DNA of 64,000 nt from Lachnospiraceae bacterium (GTDB taxonomy: Bacteria > Bacillota > Clostridia > Lachnospirales > Lachnospiraceae). The stretch is taken from positions 21,019 through 85,018 of the forward strand of contig CAJTCH010000018.1 of assembly GCA_910574715.1 (NCBI GenBank). The letters are read 5' to 3'. The first letter of the stretch is position 1; every line of letters starts with the position of its first letter. Under the pieces are notes generated by a model. That model did no database searches, had not been told where the DNA came from, and worked only from the letters and a program-made list of their open reading frames with translations. This document shows positions 8,299 through 17,584 of this stretch, in pieces. A program made the position numbers and the translations under genes.

Positions 8299-9483
8299 TT
8301 ATAATTTAAAATTCCTTACATGCCTGTACGTCATACGCACGTCCTTACACCACACAAGCTTCCACAACAGCCACACGAAATAACTTACCTTGATCTTCCC
8401 TGCGACCTCCAGATTCCCGTCAAGAACCTTCCGCTCAAAGTCCGGATACACCCTGACATCATCACCCAGGAACGGATACATGACGCTGATCCCTGCCAGA
8501 ATCCTTCCTGTGAGGGACGGATCTTCAAACCCATAGCGGACTCTGGCGGCGACTCTCTTCGGCCTAAGCTTCCGAAGCAGCCTCCACAGCTCATCCTTCG
8601 CCTTCACGAACGCCTTCTTATGGATCTCGTCTGTCAGGAAGTCAACGATCTTGTCCTTCTTACCCTTAAGCGATTCTATCTTCTCACTGATATTCTCAAT
8701 ACTGTCCTTCATCTTCGCGGGAATATCTGCGATCTTCCGATACAGTCCGGTTATTTTTTGCCAAATGCTCTGACAGAGGTCTGTAATTTTCTGCCATATA
8801 GATCTGTGTTCTTCTTCACAGCCCGCGCCGCAGTCTGAAGCCTCGCAAGGCTCCCCACACGAGCCTTCTTCGCTCTTCGCAGCATCTTCCCCAGAAACTT
8901 CACAGAGCTGCCCGACCTCTTTAACCTCACCGGTATCAGCACTTTCTTCTTCGCCTTCCACAGCTTCGGCAAGTTCTTTCCTGTCTTCTTTGCTTTCCAC
9001 AGCTTCGCCAGACTCTTCCCTGCACCGCCTCGTTTCTTCCACCATAACATTACCGGGCTCTTTGCCCTCTTCTTCCACAGCTTCGGCATTCTCTTTCCCG
9101 TCTTCTTCCAGATCTTCACCGGCATTTTCTTCTTCGCCTTCTTCAACATCTTCCCATAATTCTTCCATTTCTTTGTCATACGTTTCCACCTCTGATCTTA
9201 TCGTACTTTTCTCTTCCTGGCCGCTCCTTATGTTCTTCCATGCGATCCGGATCCGCCAGGTCAGTTCCTTCTCCTCATAACACGCATAGAACCCCACCAG
9301 GTGCAAAAGCCACGTTACCCTGGCACCTGCACGGATCCCCGCAAACGTACCGTCACAGGAAGCCCTGATGTCATACCTGACCGGCACATAGAGAACAACA
9401 CAAGCCAGCAATACAAGTATCCCCAGTATCGCTGCAAATATAATCCCTATGACCTTCAAGATAAGCACTAGAATATGTAGCAT
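8299..9483 (-). CDS. DUF2953 domain protein (YtfI-like) with a long acidic insert
   Basis: A 394-residue protein with an N-terminal membrane helix (about 5-35, VIGIIFAAILGILVLLACVV). A membrane-proximal segment VRYDIRASCDGTFAG follows, then a very acidic, repetitive middle (about 115-235, recurrent EAVEGEEE/KELAEAVE-like units). A coiled-coil-like lysine stretch comes next, and then the conserved C-terminal DUF2953 part (RVAARVRYGFEDPSLTGRIL and VYPDFERKVLDGNLEVAGKI). Bacillus YtfI is around 220 residues, so the insert explains the extra length. Function is unknown; the pairing with GerW suggests a sporulation role. It starts one base after the stop of the preceding gene. Confidence 0.85.
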   Translation of the reverse strand: MLHILVLILKVIGIIFAAILGILVLLACVVLYVPVRYDIRASCDGTFAGIRAGARVTWLLHLVGFYACYEEKELTWRIRIAWKNIRSGQEEKSTIRSEVETYDKEMEELWEDVEEGEEENAGEDLEEDGKENAEAVEEEGKEPGNVMVEETRRCREESGEAVESKEDRKELAEAVEGEEESADTGEVKEVGQLCEVSGEDAAKSEEGSCGEPCEASDCGAGCEEEHRSIWQKITDLCQSIWQKITGLYRKIADIPAKMKDSIENISEKIESLKGKKDKIVDFLTDEIHKKAFVKAKDELWRLLRKLRPKRVAARVRYGFEDPSLTGRILAGISVMYPFLGDDVRVYPDFERKVLDGNLEVAGKIKVSYFVWLLWKLVWCKDVRMTYRHVRNFKL

Positions 9484-9484
9484 C

Positions 9485-9805
9485 TTACTCTTCCTGTTCT
9501 CTCTCTAATATAAAGGAGCGAATGTCTGCCCCTTTTGTCTTATTATACACTTCCTGAGCGATTTCTCCCACCATTTCTACCGCATCTTCATAACCTTTTG
9601 CAATGCCGACCACGAAAAAATCATCATGGGGAAACTCCGGCTGCAGCAAGACCATCGAATGATAGATCTCCAACTGGTCCTCCCCATTCATGGGAAGCGT
9701 TATGATATGGATATTCATCTGCAGCTTATTTTCTTCAAGCTTACGGATCACTTGATCCTTCTTCCTGATCCCTTTTGCCAGATATAGATGTTTATAGTAT
9801 CTCAT
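9485..9805 (-). CDS. Hypothetical protein, 106 residues
   Basis: The start is set at MRYYKHLYLAKGI (9805) because AGAGGGTGG lies a few bases upstream; an in-frame extension to 9877 lacks a ribosome site. It is a soluble alpha/beta-looking protein (KKDQVIRKLEENKLQMNIHI, then HDDFFVVGIAKGYEDAVEMV). I do not recognise the family. It sits between the PBP gene and the DUF2953-gerW pair, so a role tied to envelope or spore formation is possible but not shown. Confidence 0.7.
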   Translation of the reverse strand: MRYYKHLYLAKGIRKKDQVIRKLEENKLQMNIHIITLPMNGEDQLEIYHSMVLLQPEFPHDDFFVVGIAKGYEDAVEMVGEIAQEVYNKTKGADIRSFILEREQEE

Positions 9806-9842
9806 ATTCCACCCTCTTTGTATACCAAAAATATGAAAAAAA

Positions 9843-11294
9843 TCAGTAATACGCGTCAAACACCTGCTTCGCCACATTCACAGCCTTCGCCGCTCCGTCC
9901 GCAGATTCAATGATCACGCTGATAGCAAGCTCCGGATTATCCACATTGGTCATACCGATGAACCAGGAATGATCCTTCTCCTTATCAGAGCTGTACTCCG
10001 CCGTACCGGTCTTCCCCGCCGCCGTATAGCTCTGCCCGCTTAATACCGACGCCGTGCCGTAATCCACAACACCCGTCATATACTGCTTCAACTGGGACGC
10101 CTCCTCCGGCGTCATCAGGTTCTTGTACTCCTTGGGCAGATTCTTCTCCACCTCCTGCCCGGAATGATTCGTAATCGAATCCACCAGATACGGCCGCATC
10201 AGCGTCCCCCCATTGGCGATGGCGCTGGCGATCAGCGCCATATGGTAAGGGCTGACCTGGGTCTGTCCCTGCCCCATGGCAGTCATCATCTTCTCCCCGT
10301 CTACAGAAGAAGCATTCAGCTGAAATCTGCTCTGGCTGTATGGAAGGTCCGAAGGAAGCTTGGAATCAAACAGTACCGCCTTTGCCGTACTCTTGAACCG
10401 CTCCGCATCCAGCGCCAAACCGATATTACAGAAAGAAGTGTTGCACGAATAAGCCATACTGTCCGCAAATGAAACCTGGCCGTGGACATTCCCCCCGTAG
10501 CAGTGAATGGAAACTCCGCCCTGCTCGATCACACCGCTGCATTGATAGCTGTAGTCCATATACGCCGGATTCTCCCGCATATATTCCAGCGCCGTCACCA
10601 CCTTGAAGGTAGAACCCGGCGCATACTGTCCCTGCGTCGCCCGATTAAGAAGCTCACTGTCTTCGCTGGAATTCAGATATTCCCAGTTTGCCGACAATGC
10701 ATTGGGATCAAAATCCGGCTTGGACACCATCGCCAGGATCTTCCCGGTAGAAGGCTCTATCACCACGACCGCCCCCTTAAGGTCTCCCAGCGCATGATAA
10801 GCGGCCTGCTGCAGATTCAGATCCAGCGTCGACACAATACTGTCGCCCCTGTGCTTCTGATCCTGGAATTCGTCCTTAAGCTTGCTTAGAAAAAATGCGT
10901 TCGAGGTAAGCAACTCAAAATTCATCTTTGATTCCAGCCCCGCCTTGCCGTGGTCACTGTACCCGATCACGTGGGCAAACATACTGCCGTAAGGGTATTC
11001 CCGCGTCTCTGACCCGTCGTCCCCTACCCGGGTCGTGGCAAGGACGACCCCGTTCTTGTCCAGGATATCCCCCCGGACCACCCGCTCCGCATAAGCATCC
11101 TTCCTCGCATTATACGGACTCTGGATCAGCTCCTGGCTTTTGACCACCTGAAAATGTACGATATACCCCATCATCCCCAGAAACAGCACCACGAAGATAT
11201 ACGTGACCCTGGCAAACTCCTTGTTCCTGACCCTCTTTTCCCTGGCCCGCTTCCTATCTCTTTTTCCTGCCGCGCGGCGCTCTCTCCAGCTCAT
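9843..11294 (-). CDS. Class B penicillin-binding protein (PbpA/FtsI-like transpeptidase)
   Basis: From the ATG at 11294 the protein has 483 residues. A very basic cytoplasmic tail precedes a single membrane helix (about 31-49, TYIFVVLFLGMMGYIV), then the dimerisation and transpeptidase domains with the active-site serine in STFK (228-231), SCN (283-285) and KTGTAEYS (428-430). It cross-links peptidoglycan outside the membrane. It overlaps the 3' end of the FtsW-like gene by about 40 bases in another frame; the start could lie further upstream at 11387, because several Met codons occur in the overlap. A SEDS protein directly upstream of a class B PBP is the usual polymerase-transpeptidase pair. 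The short length and lack of PASTA domains favour elongation or sporulation over septal PBP2B. Confidence 0.93.
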   Translation of the reverse strand: MSWRERRAAGKRDRKRAREKRVRNKEFARVTYIFVVLFLGMMGYIVHFQVVKSQELIQSPYNARKDAYAERVVRGDILDKNGVVLATTRVGDDGSETREYPYGSMFAHVIGYSDHGKAGLESKMNFELLTSNAFFLSKLKDEFQDQKHRGDSIVSTLDLNLQQAAYHALGDLKGAVVVIEPSTGKILAMVSKPDFDPNALSANWEYLNSSEDSELLNRATQGQYAPGSTFKVVTALEYMRENPAYMDYSYQCSGVIEQGGVSIHCYGGNVHGQVSFADSMAYSCNTSFCNIGLALDAERFKSTAKAVLFDSKLPSDLPYSQSRFQLNASSVDGEKMMTAMGQGQTQVSPYHMALIASAIANGGTLMRPYLVDSITNHSGQEVEKNLPKEYKNLMTPEEASQLKQYMTGVVDYGTASVLSGQSYTAAGKTGTAEYSSDKEKDHSWFIGMTNVDNPELAISVIIESADGAAKAVNVAKQVFDAYY

Positions 11295-12681
11295 CCCTTC
11301 TCTTTCCATATCTCTCTTCATACGCCTGTCTGTTTCTCCTTGCCCGCTGTCTCTCTCTCTTCCTTCTCTCAATATCTTCTTCCTCATCTTCCCTTACGAT
11401 ATATAATCCCTGGATGATCGCAAACATGATCAGGGTACTCAACAGCGAACTTCCCCCATAGCTTACCAGCGGAAGCGTCACCCCTGTGGAAGGGATGAAC
11501 TTCGTCACACCGCCGATATTCAGAAACGCCTGGAATATATAACAGGTTCCAAGCCCCAGAGCCACCATCTTATAGAACATATCATGAAGCTGCATGGCAA
11601 TATTCAGGAACATCACATAGCAGCTCACACAGATCAGGATCATACACAATGCGAAGATCAGCCCTAATTCCTCCGCTATGGCTGAAAAGATAAAATCCTC
11701 GTCCGCAACCGGTATACTGTCCGGCATCCCCTGGAACAATCCCATCCCAAACCAACCGCCCGTCCCAATGGCAAATAAAGACTGCGCCACCTGATATCCG
11801 CCGTTGTCGTAGGCTGCAAACGGATCCTTCCATACGATCACCCGGGTCTTCACATGGTTGAACAGATAATACGCCGCAACAGACGCTGCACTCCCCGCGC
11901 CCACCCCGGCAGCCACATACAGGAATTGATGGGTCGCCACATAGAGCATCGCCAGATATACGACAAAGATGATCAGTGCAGCCCCCAGATCCTTGGATAC
12001 AACAAGGATCAGCACATGGAATGCGGCAAGAGCCGTTGTGATCACAATATTCCTGAATTCCATCGACAGCTTGAAGCTGGACGCCACGAAGAATACGAAG
12101 ATGATCTTCACAAGCTCCGACGGCTGGATACTGATCCCGCCTATGGTGAATCCAAGCTTCGCGCCGTATGACACCCGCCCCGCCACAACGACGATGGCAA
12201 GAGACGCGATGCCCGCAACCGCATACAGATTCCTCCACTCGGAGAGCTTCTTGAACTTCCGGATGATCACCGGAACCGCCATGCTTATGGCAACCGCTCC
12301 CGCCGCAATCAAATATTGCTTTACAGCCTTCTCATAGTTCAGCCTTGCAAGAATGATCATGCCGATACACAGAAGCATGCACATATTATTGACCACCAGT
12401 CTTGACGACTTTGGATACAACATCTGATACAGCAGGATCGTCGCCGCGAAAAGAATCGTCTGAATCACATAGAACGCCAGGATCTTCATATCATCCTTCT
12501 GCAAGTACATCACCATAAACGCAACGATATGCAGCATGAACATCAACGCATTCTGCCTTCTCAAGATCCGCTTCTGGTCATATGGATCATAATATCCGAA
12601 GATGCTGAAACAATGATATGTGTACATTGTGATCAGCAAGATCATCAGATATTTGGATATTTCTACAATAATATTTACCAA
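11254..12681 (-). CDS. SEDS-family glycosyltransferase (FtsW/RodA/SpoVE)
   Basis: A 475-residue polytopic membrane protein with about ten hydrophobic helices and the family signatures GISIQPSELVKI, KDLGAALIIFVVYLAML and VTLPLVSYGGSSLL near the C-terminus. SEDS proteins polymerise lipid II into glycan strands together with a class B PBP, encoded just downstream here with overlapping frames. The start codon is TTG at 12681, preceded by AGGTGA. The tail after the last helix is highly basic (RRKRERQRARRNRQ). Assignment among FtsW, RodA and SpoVE cannot be settled from sequence. Confidence 0.93.
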   Translation of the reverse strand: MVNIIVEISKYLMILLITMYTYHCFSIFGYYDPYDQKRILRRQNALMFMLHIVAFMVMYLQKDDMKILAFYVIQTILFAATILLYQMLYPKSSRLVVNNMCMLLCIGMIILARLNYEKAVKQYLIAAGAVAISMAVPVIIRKFKKLSEWRNLYAVAGIASLAIVVVAGRVSYGAKLGFTIGGISIQPSELVKIIFVFFVASSFKLSMEFRNIVITTALAAFHVLILVVSKDLGAALIIFVVYLAMLYVATHQFLYVAAGVGAGSAASVAAYYLFNHVKTRVIVWKDPFAAYDNGGYQVAQSLFAIGTGGWFGMGLFQGMPDSIPVADEDFIFSAIAEELGLIFALCMILICVSCYVMFLNIAMQLHDMFYKMVALGLGTCYIFQAFLNIGGVTKFIPSTGVTLPLVSYGGSSLLSTLIMFAIIQGLYIVREDEEEDIERRKRERQRARRNRQAYEERYGKRRDELERAPRGRKKR

Positions 12682-12689
12682 ATCTTCAC

Positions 12690-14909
12690 CTACTTTACTC
12701 CCCGTTTAAAATGTCCCCTCGTATATTCCCTCTCCGGCGGCGTCAGCGCCTTGCGGCGGATAAACGCGTCTGCATAAAGCTCTGCAATACCGCGTACTTC
12801 TTCTCTCGTCTCCGCAGTAAAGTCAAGCCTGATCTCTCCCGGGGCAAGCCTCCTGATCTCCTCCGCCTGATCCGCCAGAAACAGCGGCGCACTGTTATAA
12901 ATGACATTATAGCAATACCTGCAGCACCTTCGCACCGCAAAGCGCTTCTTATAACGGTCACTGATACAGAGGTATTGGGAATCTTGTCTGCCGCCTGAAA
13001 GCTCCGTCTTAAGACACTGATCCGTTGTCTTCCAGATACAATTCGCCGTTATCATCACCGGCTGATAACCATAGACGCTCAAAACGGCTCCCCTGATATC
13101 AAGCCTTCCCAACTCTCTGGCGTTCAGCTCCAAAGGCGCCGTAAACCTGCTGATTCCAAGCTCCCTCATAAAAGTCTTGCCGTATCTGTTAAATACATAC
13201 AGATTATGGTCCGAACGGATCTCCTTCGCATATCCATGCTGCTTAAGCCACCGATAGCTCTCTAAGTTGCGGATCAGCACACCGTCATATACGGACACAA
13301 GCTTCTCATAGAATCCTTCCCAGTCCCCGACAGCTTTCGCCCGGAAGATATAAGGCATCGCAAGATAGATCCTGCACCCCGGGCGCTCCTCCTTAAGCCT
13401 GGGGATCCTCAGCAGCAGATCCCCCGTCCCCGGCAGGTCATCCACATAGATCACATCCGCATATCCGCAAGAGTACGCCTCTTCCAACTGTTCCAGGGTC
13501 TGCACGGAATATGCCGTCTCTGGCTGTCCTTCCCGATAAGCCCCGTCCGGCTGTACCCTGACACCCCCTGATCCGCTCTCCAACGGCCGATCTGCCATGC
13601 CGTCACATTCACTAAGGTCCAAAATCCTCCGTTCACTTCTCTGATATCTCTCTAGTATACACTCTGCAAGCTTCCGGGTCCCGTTCCTTCTCAGTTCATT
13701 CAACGCCTGCATGGTAAGAAATGCTTGTCCTTCGATCTGTACCTCCAGCTTGTCAAATGTAAACTGTGTATTCCCGGTCTTACACATCTGCTTCTTCACC
13801 CGCGCCGCCTCAAGAGGCTGCTTAAGAGCCTGCTGCACCGTCTCACCCTCGCACTCTGCCCGGCATTCCCCGCAGGATAATAACAGTTTAGCACGGCTGC
13901 CGGGAGAAAGTATTAATTTACCATTAATTTTTTCTTGTAATTTATAATCCTGAACCCGTTCCTCTTCCTTAAGGGCAGCGGGACGCTGCCAGGATATCAT
14001 ATCCTTCCCGTTGTACCGCATATAATATCCGTCCGTGTATCCCCGGCGCTGGTATGCACTCAGGAGCACTTCCTTATCCTCTTTCGTTACCGTATACTTT
14101 CCCCGGCTGCAGGCTCCCGACTCCAGACAGATATCCGCATACTTCCGATACATCTGCACCACCGTATACACATAATCCGGCTGCTTCATCCTGCCTTCGA
14201 TCTTGAATGAATCGATCCCCGCCCCGATAAGTTCCGGAAGCATCTCGATCGTACACAGATCCTTAAGGCTTAAGAGATCTGCCGCTTTCCCTCCGTCCGC
14301 CCGGTAAGGCAGGCGGCACGGCTGGGCGCACTGTCCCCGGTTGCCGCTCCGTCCACCGATCATACTGCTCAACAGGCATTGACCGGAATAGCAATAACAC
14401 AGCGCCCCATGCACGAAGCACTCGATCTCAAGCCCCGTCTGCTCCTTCATCTTCCGGATCTCAGAAAGGGACAGCTCCCTTGCCGGAACTACCCGGGTGA
14501 TCCCTTTCTCCTTAAGAAGTGCCGCTCCGTCCGCACCGGTGACCGTCATCTGCGTGCTCGCATGAACCGCCAGATCCGGAAAATACCTTCTCAGATACCC
14601 GATCACTCCCAAATCCTGAACGATCACGCCGTCGGCGCCCCTCAGATAATAGGGCAGAAGATATTCATATAACTGGTCGATCTCCGAATCCTTGAGCAGC
14701 GTATTGACCGTAAGATAGATTCGCCTCCCATGGATATGAACATAATCGATCGCCTCCAAAAGCTCCTCTTCAGACAGGTTCTTCGCATATGCCCTTGCCC
14801 CGAATCTCGTCCCGCCGATATAGACCGCATCCGCCCCCGCACAGACTGCCGCCCGAAGGCTCTCTATGGAGCCTGCCGGTGCAAGTATCTCAACTCTTCT
14901 TCTCATCAT
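12690..14909 (-). CDS. U32 family peptidase with DUF3656 (YrrN/YhbU/RlhA-type)
   Basis: A 739-residue protein. The N-terminal U32 TIM-barrel begins VEILAPAGSIESLRAAVCAG and carries the family block ECFVHGALCYCYSGQCLLSS followed by NRGQCAQPCRLPYR. The middle DUF3656 region and a C-terminal barrel half (cysteines in RRCCRYCYNVIYN) follow. Family members characterised in E. coli and Bacillus (RlhA, TrhP, TrhP1/P2) act in rRNA or tRNA hydroxylation rather than proteolysis, and the clustered cysteines fit an Fe-S site. An RNA hydroxylase role is therefore plausible but inferred. It is expressed behind zapA, partly insulated by the hairpin at 14923-14947. Confidence 0.9.
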   Translation of the reverse strand: MMRRRVEILAPAGSIESLRAAVCAGADAVYIGGTRFGARAYAKNLSEEELLEAIDYVHIHGRRIYLTVNTLLKDSEIDQLYEYLLPYYLRGADGVIVQDLGVIGYLRRYFPDLAVHASTQMTVTGADGAALLKEKGITRVVPARELSLSEIRKMKEQTGLEIECFVHGALCYCYSGQCLLSSMIGGRSGNRGQCAQPCRLPYRADGGKAADLLSLKDLCTIEMLPELIGAGIDSFKIEGRMKQPDYVYTVVQMYRKYADICLESGACSRGKYTVTKEDKEVLLSAYQRRGYTDGYYMRYNGKDMISWQRPAALKEEERVQDYKLQEKINGKLILSPGSRAKLLLSCGECRAECEGETVQQALKQPLEAARVKKQMCKTGNTQFTFDKLEVQIEGQAFLTMQALNELRRNGTRKLAECILERYQRSERRILDLSECDGMADRPLESGSGGVRVQPDGAYREGQPETAYSVQTLEQLEEAYSCGYADVIYVDDLPGTGDLLLRIPRLKEERPGCRIYLAMPYIFRAKAVGDWEGFYEKLVSVYDGVLIRNLESYRWLKQHGYAKEIRSDHNLYVFNRYGKTFMRELGISRFTAPLELNARELGRLDIRGAVLSVYGYQPVMITANCIWKTTDQCLKTELSGGRQDSQYLCISDRYKKRFAVRRCCRYCYNVIYNSAPLFLADQAEEIRRLAPGEIRLDFTAETREEVRGIAELYADAFIRRKALTPPEREYTRGHFKRGVK

Positions 14910-14922
14910 ACCTCTCCTCTTT

Positions 14923-14947
14923 AAAAAAGGCTGTCCAAAGACAGCCT
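14923..14947 (-). terminator. Strong intrinsic terminator overlapping the zapA stop
   Basis: AGGCTGTC/GACAGCCT is an 8-bp stem with a four-base loop followed by TTTTTT on the minus strand. It overlaps the last codon and stop of zapA, so translation to the stop may affect folding. Transcripts reaching the U32 gene must read through it or start close by. Confidence 0.85.
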
Positions 14948-15359
14948 ATTTCTTCCGATTATTCTTTATCTCCGTCTCCAACTGGACAATCTTCATCTGA
15001 AATTCCTTATTCTCTTCCTTAAGCTTGTCCATGGATTTCTCCGCATTCTCGAGTTTGATCTGCACCGATATCAGCTCATGCTTCAGATCATACATCTCCT
15101 TGTCCTTCGCCTCTATATCACTCTCCAACGTGCCGCCCTGCTTCTTAGCCTTGAAATAATCATCCGCGATGTTCAGCGCCAGCAGAATGCTTCTGGTCTC
15201 GGCGCTCTGCTTACGGTATCCGTCACTGTTGCTGCACTCCTCAATCTTGTGGTTCAAATATGTAGATACCTTCTGGAGATAGTCTTCGCTCTCAAACCCA
15301 CTCAGGGTAAATACCTTGCCCCCTATTAATACTTCCGTAAAGTTTTTTGATGATGCCAT
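14946..15359 (-). CDS. zapA: Cell division protein ZapA
   Basis: A 137-residue protein with the ZapA N-terminal domain (KVFTLSGFESEDYLQKVSTY and LALNIADDYFKA) and a long C-terminal coiled coil (about 75-135, heptad-rich KLENAEKSMDKLKEENKEF). ZapA bundles FtsZ filaments at the division ring. The coiled coil is longer than in the Bacillus protein (about 85 residues), as is common in Clostridia. GGAGGC precedes the ATG, and its promoter is at 15395-15423. Confidence 0.9.
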   Translation of the reverse strand: MASSKNFTEVLIGGKVFTLSGFESEDYLQKVSTYLNHKIEECSNSDGYRKQSAETRSILLALNIADDYFKAKKQGGTLESDIEAKDKEMYDLKHELISVQIKLENAEKSMDKLKEENKEFQMKIVQLETEIKNNRKK

Positions 15360-15394
15360 GAGAAGCCTCCTCGAAATTCTTAATCTCTGTCCCT

Positions 15395-15423
15395 ATTATA
15401 AACTAAACTTTCACAAAAACCAA
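15395..15423 (-). promoter_or_regulatory. Sigma-A promoter of zapA
   Basis: Minus strand TTGGTT (15423-15418), 17-base spacer, TATAAT (15400-15395), about 35 bases before the zapA start and directly after the ruvB stop. Confidence 0.7.
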
Positions 15424-16431
15424 CTATTTTTCGATAATTTCACGTGAAATTCCAAGATGGTGGTATGCATGATCTGTCACAATCCTGCCTCTTGGAGTCC
15501 GCTGTATGAATCCATTCATAAGCAGATACGGTTCATAGACATCCTCAATGGTTCCCGCGTCCTCCCCGATGGCCGCCGCAAGGGTGTCTAGACCTACCGG
15601 GCCTCCTAAGAACTTCTCGATCATAACCTGCAGTAATCCGCGGTCCGTCTGGTCCAGCCCTTCTTTATCCACATCCAGAAGATCCAGCGCGTAATTCGCC
15701 ACCTCTTCTGTAATATATCCCTCGTACTTGACCTGCGCGAAGTCCCTGACACGCTTAAGAAGCCGGTTCGCAAGCCTCGGCGTTCCCCGTGACCGCCTTG
15801 CGAGCGCGTAAGCACCGTTCCTGTCGATCCCTACCTCCAATACCTTCGCCGACCGGAGGATGATAGTCACCAGTTCCTCCACCGTATAGAACTCCATACG
15901 GTTCACCACTCCGAAGCGGTCCCTCAACGGCGCCGTGAGCATTCCTGCCCGCGTGGTCGCTCCCACCAGTGTGAACTTCGGAAGGTCCAGACGGATCGAC
16001 CTTGCGCTCGCTCCCTTTCCGATCATAATGTCGATGGCATAGTCCTCCATCGCCGGATACAGCACCTCCTCCACCTGCCGGTTCAGCCGGTGGATCTCAT
16101 CCACGAACAGCACATCTCCCTCCTGCAGGTTGTTAAGGATCGCAGCCATCTCCCCCGGCTTCTCGATTGCCGGGCCGGAGGTGATCTTAAGATTGACCTC
16201 CATCTCATTGGCAATAATACCGGCAAGCGTCGTCTTGCCAAGCCCGGGCGGACCGTAGAACAACACATGGTCCAGCGATTCTTTCCTTGCCTTCGCCGCC
16301 TCGATATAGATCTTCAAAGTCTCCTTCGCCTTCTCCTGCCCCACATAATCCGCAAGCATCTGCGGCCGCAGGTGGCTCTCTATCTTAACATCCTCTTCCA
16401 GATTCTCTGTCGTAATGATTCGTCTGCCCAT
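15424..16431 (-). CDS. ruvB: Holliday junction branch migration ATPase RuvB
   Basis: 335 residues, the standard length. AAA+ signatures are Walker [10 protein letters not shown] (60-68), Walker [10 protein letters not shown], and sensor [18 protein letters not shown]. The C-terminal winged helix contains [20 protein letters not shown] and the end motif [15 protein letters not shown]. Hexameric RuvB drives branch migration of Holliday junctions held by RuvA. It follows ruvA by about 20 bases in one operon. No ruvC is present, as expected in Firmicutes, which use RecU. Confidence 0.98.
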   Translation of the reverse strand: MGRRIITTENLEEDVKIESHLRPQMLADYVGQEKAKETLKIYIEAAKARKESLDHVLFYGPPGLGKTTLAGIIANEMEVNLKITSGPAIEKPGEMAAILNNLQEGDVLFVDEIHRLNRQVEEVLYPAMEDYAIDIMIGKGASARSIRLDLPKFTLVGATTRAGMLTAPLRDRFGVVNRMEFYTVEELVTIILRSAKVLEVGIDRNGAYALARRSRGTPRLANRLLKRVRDFAQVKYEGYITEEVANYALDLLDVDKEGLDQTDRGLLQVMIEKFLGGPVGLDTLAAAIGEDAGTIEDVYEPYLLMNGFIQRTPRGRIVTDHAYHHLGISREIIEK

Positions 16432-16452
16432 ACTCCTTACTCTCTCCCCCTA

Positions 16453-17061
16453 TCATGACAGCCCCTTAAGTGCAAGCTTCAAGACCTCTTCTACCTCCAT
16501 GGCCTCGCCGATATCCACCTGCTTCACGGCCCTCAATGCCTCTGTACTTCCATATCCAAGCGCCACCAGAGCCTGCACCGCCTCACCCTGCACTTCACTG
16601 TGATAAGCCGCCCCTTCAGCCGCTCCCGGATCGGCCGCGATATGCTCCAGCGCATCCTCAAGCTTAAGCTTGTCCCTAAGCTCTAAGATCAGCTTCTCCG
16701 CCGTCTTCTTCCCGATCCCCGGCGCCGCACAGATCGCCTTCACATCGCCGGCCAGAACTGCGAACCGAAGATCGTCGGGGCTTAACACTGCCAGAACCCC
16801 AAGCCCTCCCTTAGGCCCGATCCCATTTACCCCGATCAGCAGCTTAAACACCGTCAGATCGTCCCTGGTAAGGAATCCATACAACTGCATCGCATCCTCC
16901 TTCACATTCAAGTATGTATGCAGCTTCACTTCCCTGCCGACGGCCGGAAGCTTCCCCATCGCCTGCCCCGACATATAGACGCCATAGCCCACGCCGCCCA
17001 CATCTACGATCACCTTATCCTCCTCAAACGCCGCGACTGTACCTCTCAGATAAGAAATCAT
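16453..17061 (-). CDS. ruvA: Holliday junction DNA-binding protein RuvA
   Basis: 202 residues. The N-terminal OB fold (MISYLRGTVAAFEEDKVIVD) is followed by paired helix-hairpin-helix motifs (GVNGIGPKGGLGVLAVLSPD and AAPGIGKKTAEKLILELRDK) and a short C-terminal RuvB-contact domain ending in MEVEEVLKLALKGLS. The tetramer holds the four-way junction and loads RuvB. It is the first of the ruvAB pair. Confidence 0.98.
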   Translation of the reverse strand: MISYLRGTVAAFEEDKVIVDVGGVGYGVYMSGQAMGKLPAVGREVKLHTYLNVKEDAMQLYGFLTRDDLTVFKLLIGVNGIGPKGGLGVLAVLSPDDLRFAVLAGDVKAICAAPGIGKKTAEKLILELRDKLKLEDALEHIAADPGAAEGAAYHSEVQGEAVQALVALGYGSTEALRAVKQVDIGEAMEVEEVLKLALKGLS

Positions 17062-17075
17062 CCATACTCCTCCTA

Positions 17076-17101
17076 TTACTCATTCAAATTACTCATTCAA
17101 A
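17076..17101. repeat. 13-base tandem duplication at the 3' end of the Gx gene
   Basis: TTACTCATTCAAA occurs twice in direct succession (17076-17088 and 17089-17101). The copy within the gene encodes the last residues and stop; the second copy lies just after the stop. The protein end is unaffected. Confidence 0.8.
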
Positions 17102-17580
17102 TTAACAAGCCTCTTCAGCATCTCATTCGCCGCGATCCCGATCAACAGCCCTGTAAACATCCCTGCGACCAGAAGCACCGGAACATAATAGACCACGCTG
17201 AAGGTCTCGACCACCAGCATCGCCACAGCTAACTGACCGATATTATGGAATACGCCGCCTGCAATACTGACTCCCATCACGCTGAACCCGCCGTTCCTCT
17301 TAAGCAGCGCCATGGCGCTTAGGCTTAAGATACCGCCTGCTAGGCTGTATATGATGCTGAAATAATTGCCGAACAAAAGACCGGAGAGCAGCACCCGCAC
17401 CACAGACAGCAGGTATGCTTCCTTCACTCCAAGCCTATATAATACCAGCACAATGATGATATTTGCAAGTCCAAGCTTCATCCCGGGGATACCGAAATGA
17501 AACGGGATCAGGGTCTCAACATAGCTGAAGATCAGCGCCAGCGCCGTAAAAACACCAAAATAAGCTACTCTGCCCCGCAT
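17089..17580 (-). CDS. Gx transporter family membrane protein (heptaprenyl diphosphate synthase component I-like)
   Basis: A 163-residue protein with five to six hydrophobic helices and the family pattern IPFHFGIPGMKLGLANIIIV. The family is variously annotated Gx transporter or component I of heptaprenyl diphosphate synthase, and its substrate is unknown. It follows a NusG-domain-II gene by 4 bases, and apbE diverges upstream. The same NusG-II/Gx pair occurs with apbE-type genes in the extracellular electron transfer loci of Firmicutes (eetA-eetB, recalled from memory), so a flavin or quinone electron-transfer role is plausible. Confidence 0.85.
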   Translation of the reverse strand: MRGRVAYFGVFTALALIFSYVETLIPFHFGIPGMKLGLANIIIVLVLYRLGVKEAYLLSVVRVLLSGLLFGNYFSIIYSLAGGILSLSAMALLKRNGGFSVMGVSIAGGVFHNIGQLAVAMLVVETFSVVYYVPVLLVAGMFTGLLIGIAANEMLKRLVNLNE

Positions 17581-17584
17581 ATAT

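Noticed and set aside
8751..9179. 142-codon lysine-rich frame inside the DUF2953 gene
   Set aside because: It is the shifted reading of the GAA/GAG-rich acidic insert, has no ribosome site, and lies within a recognised gene.
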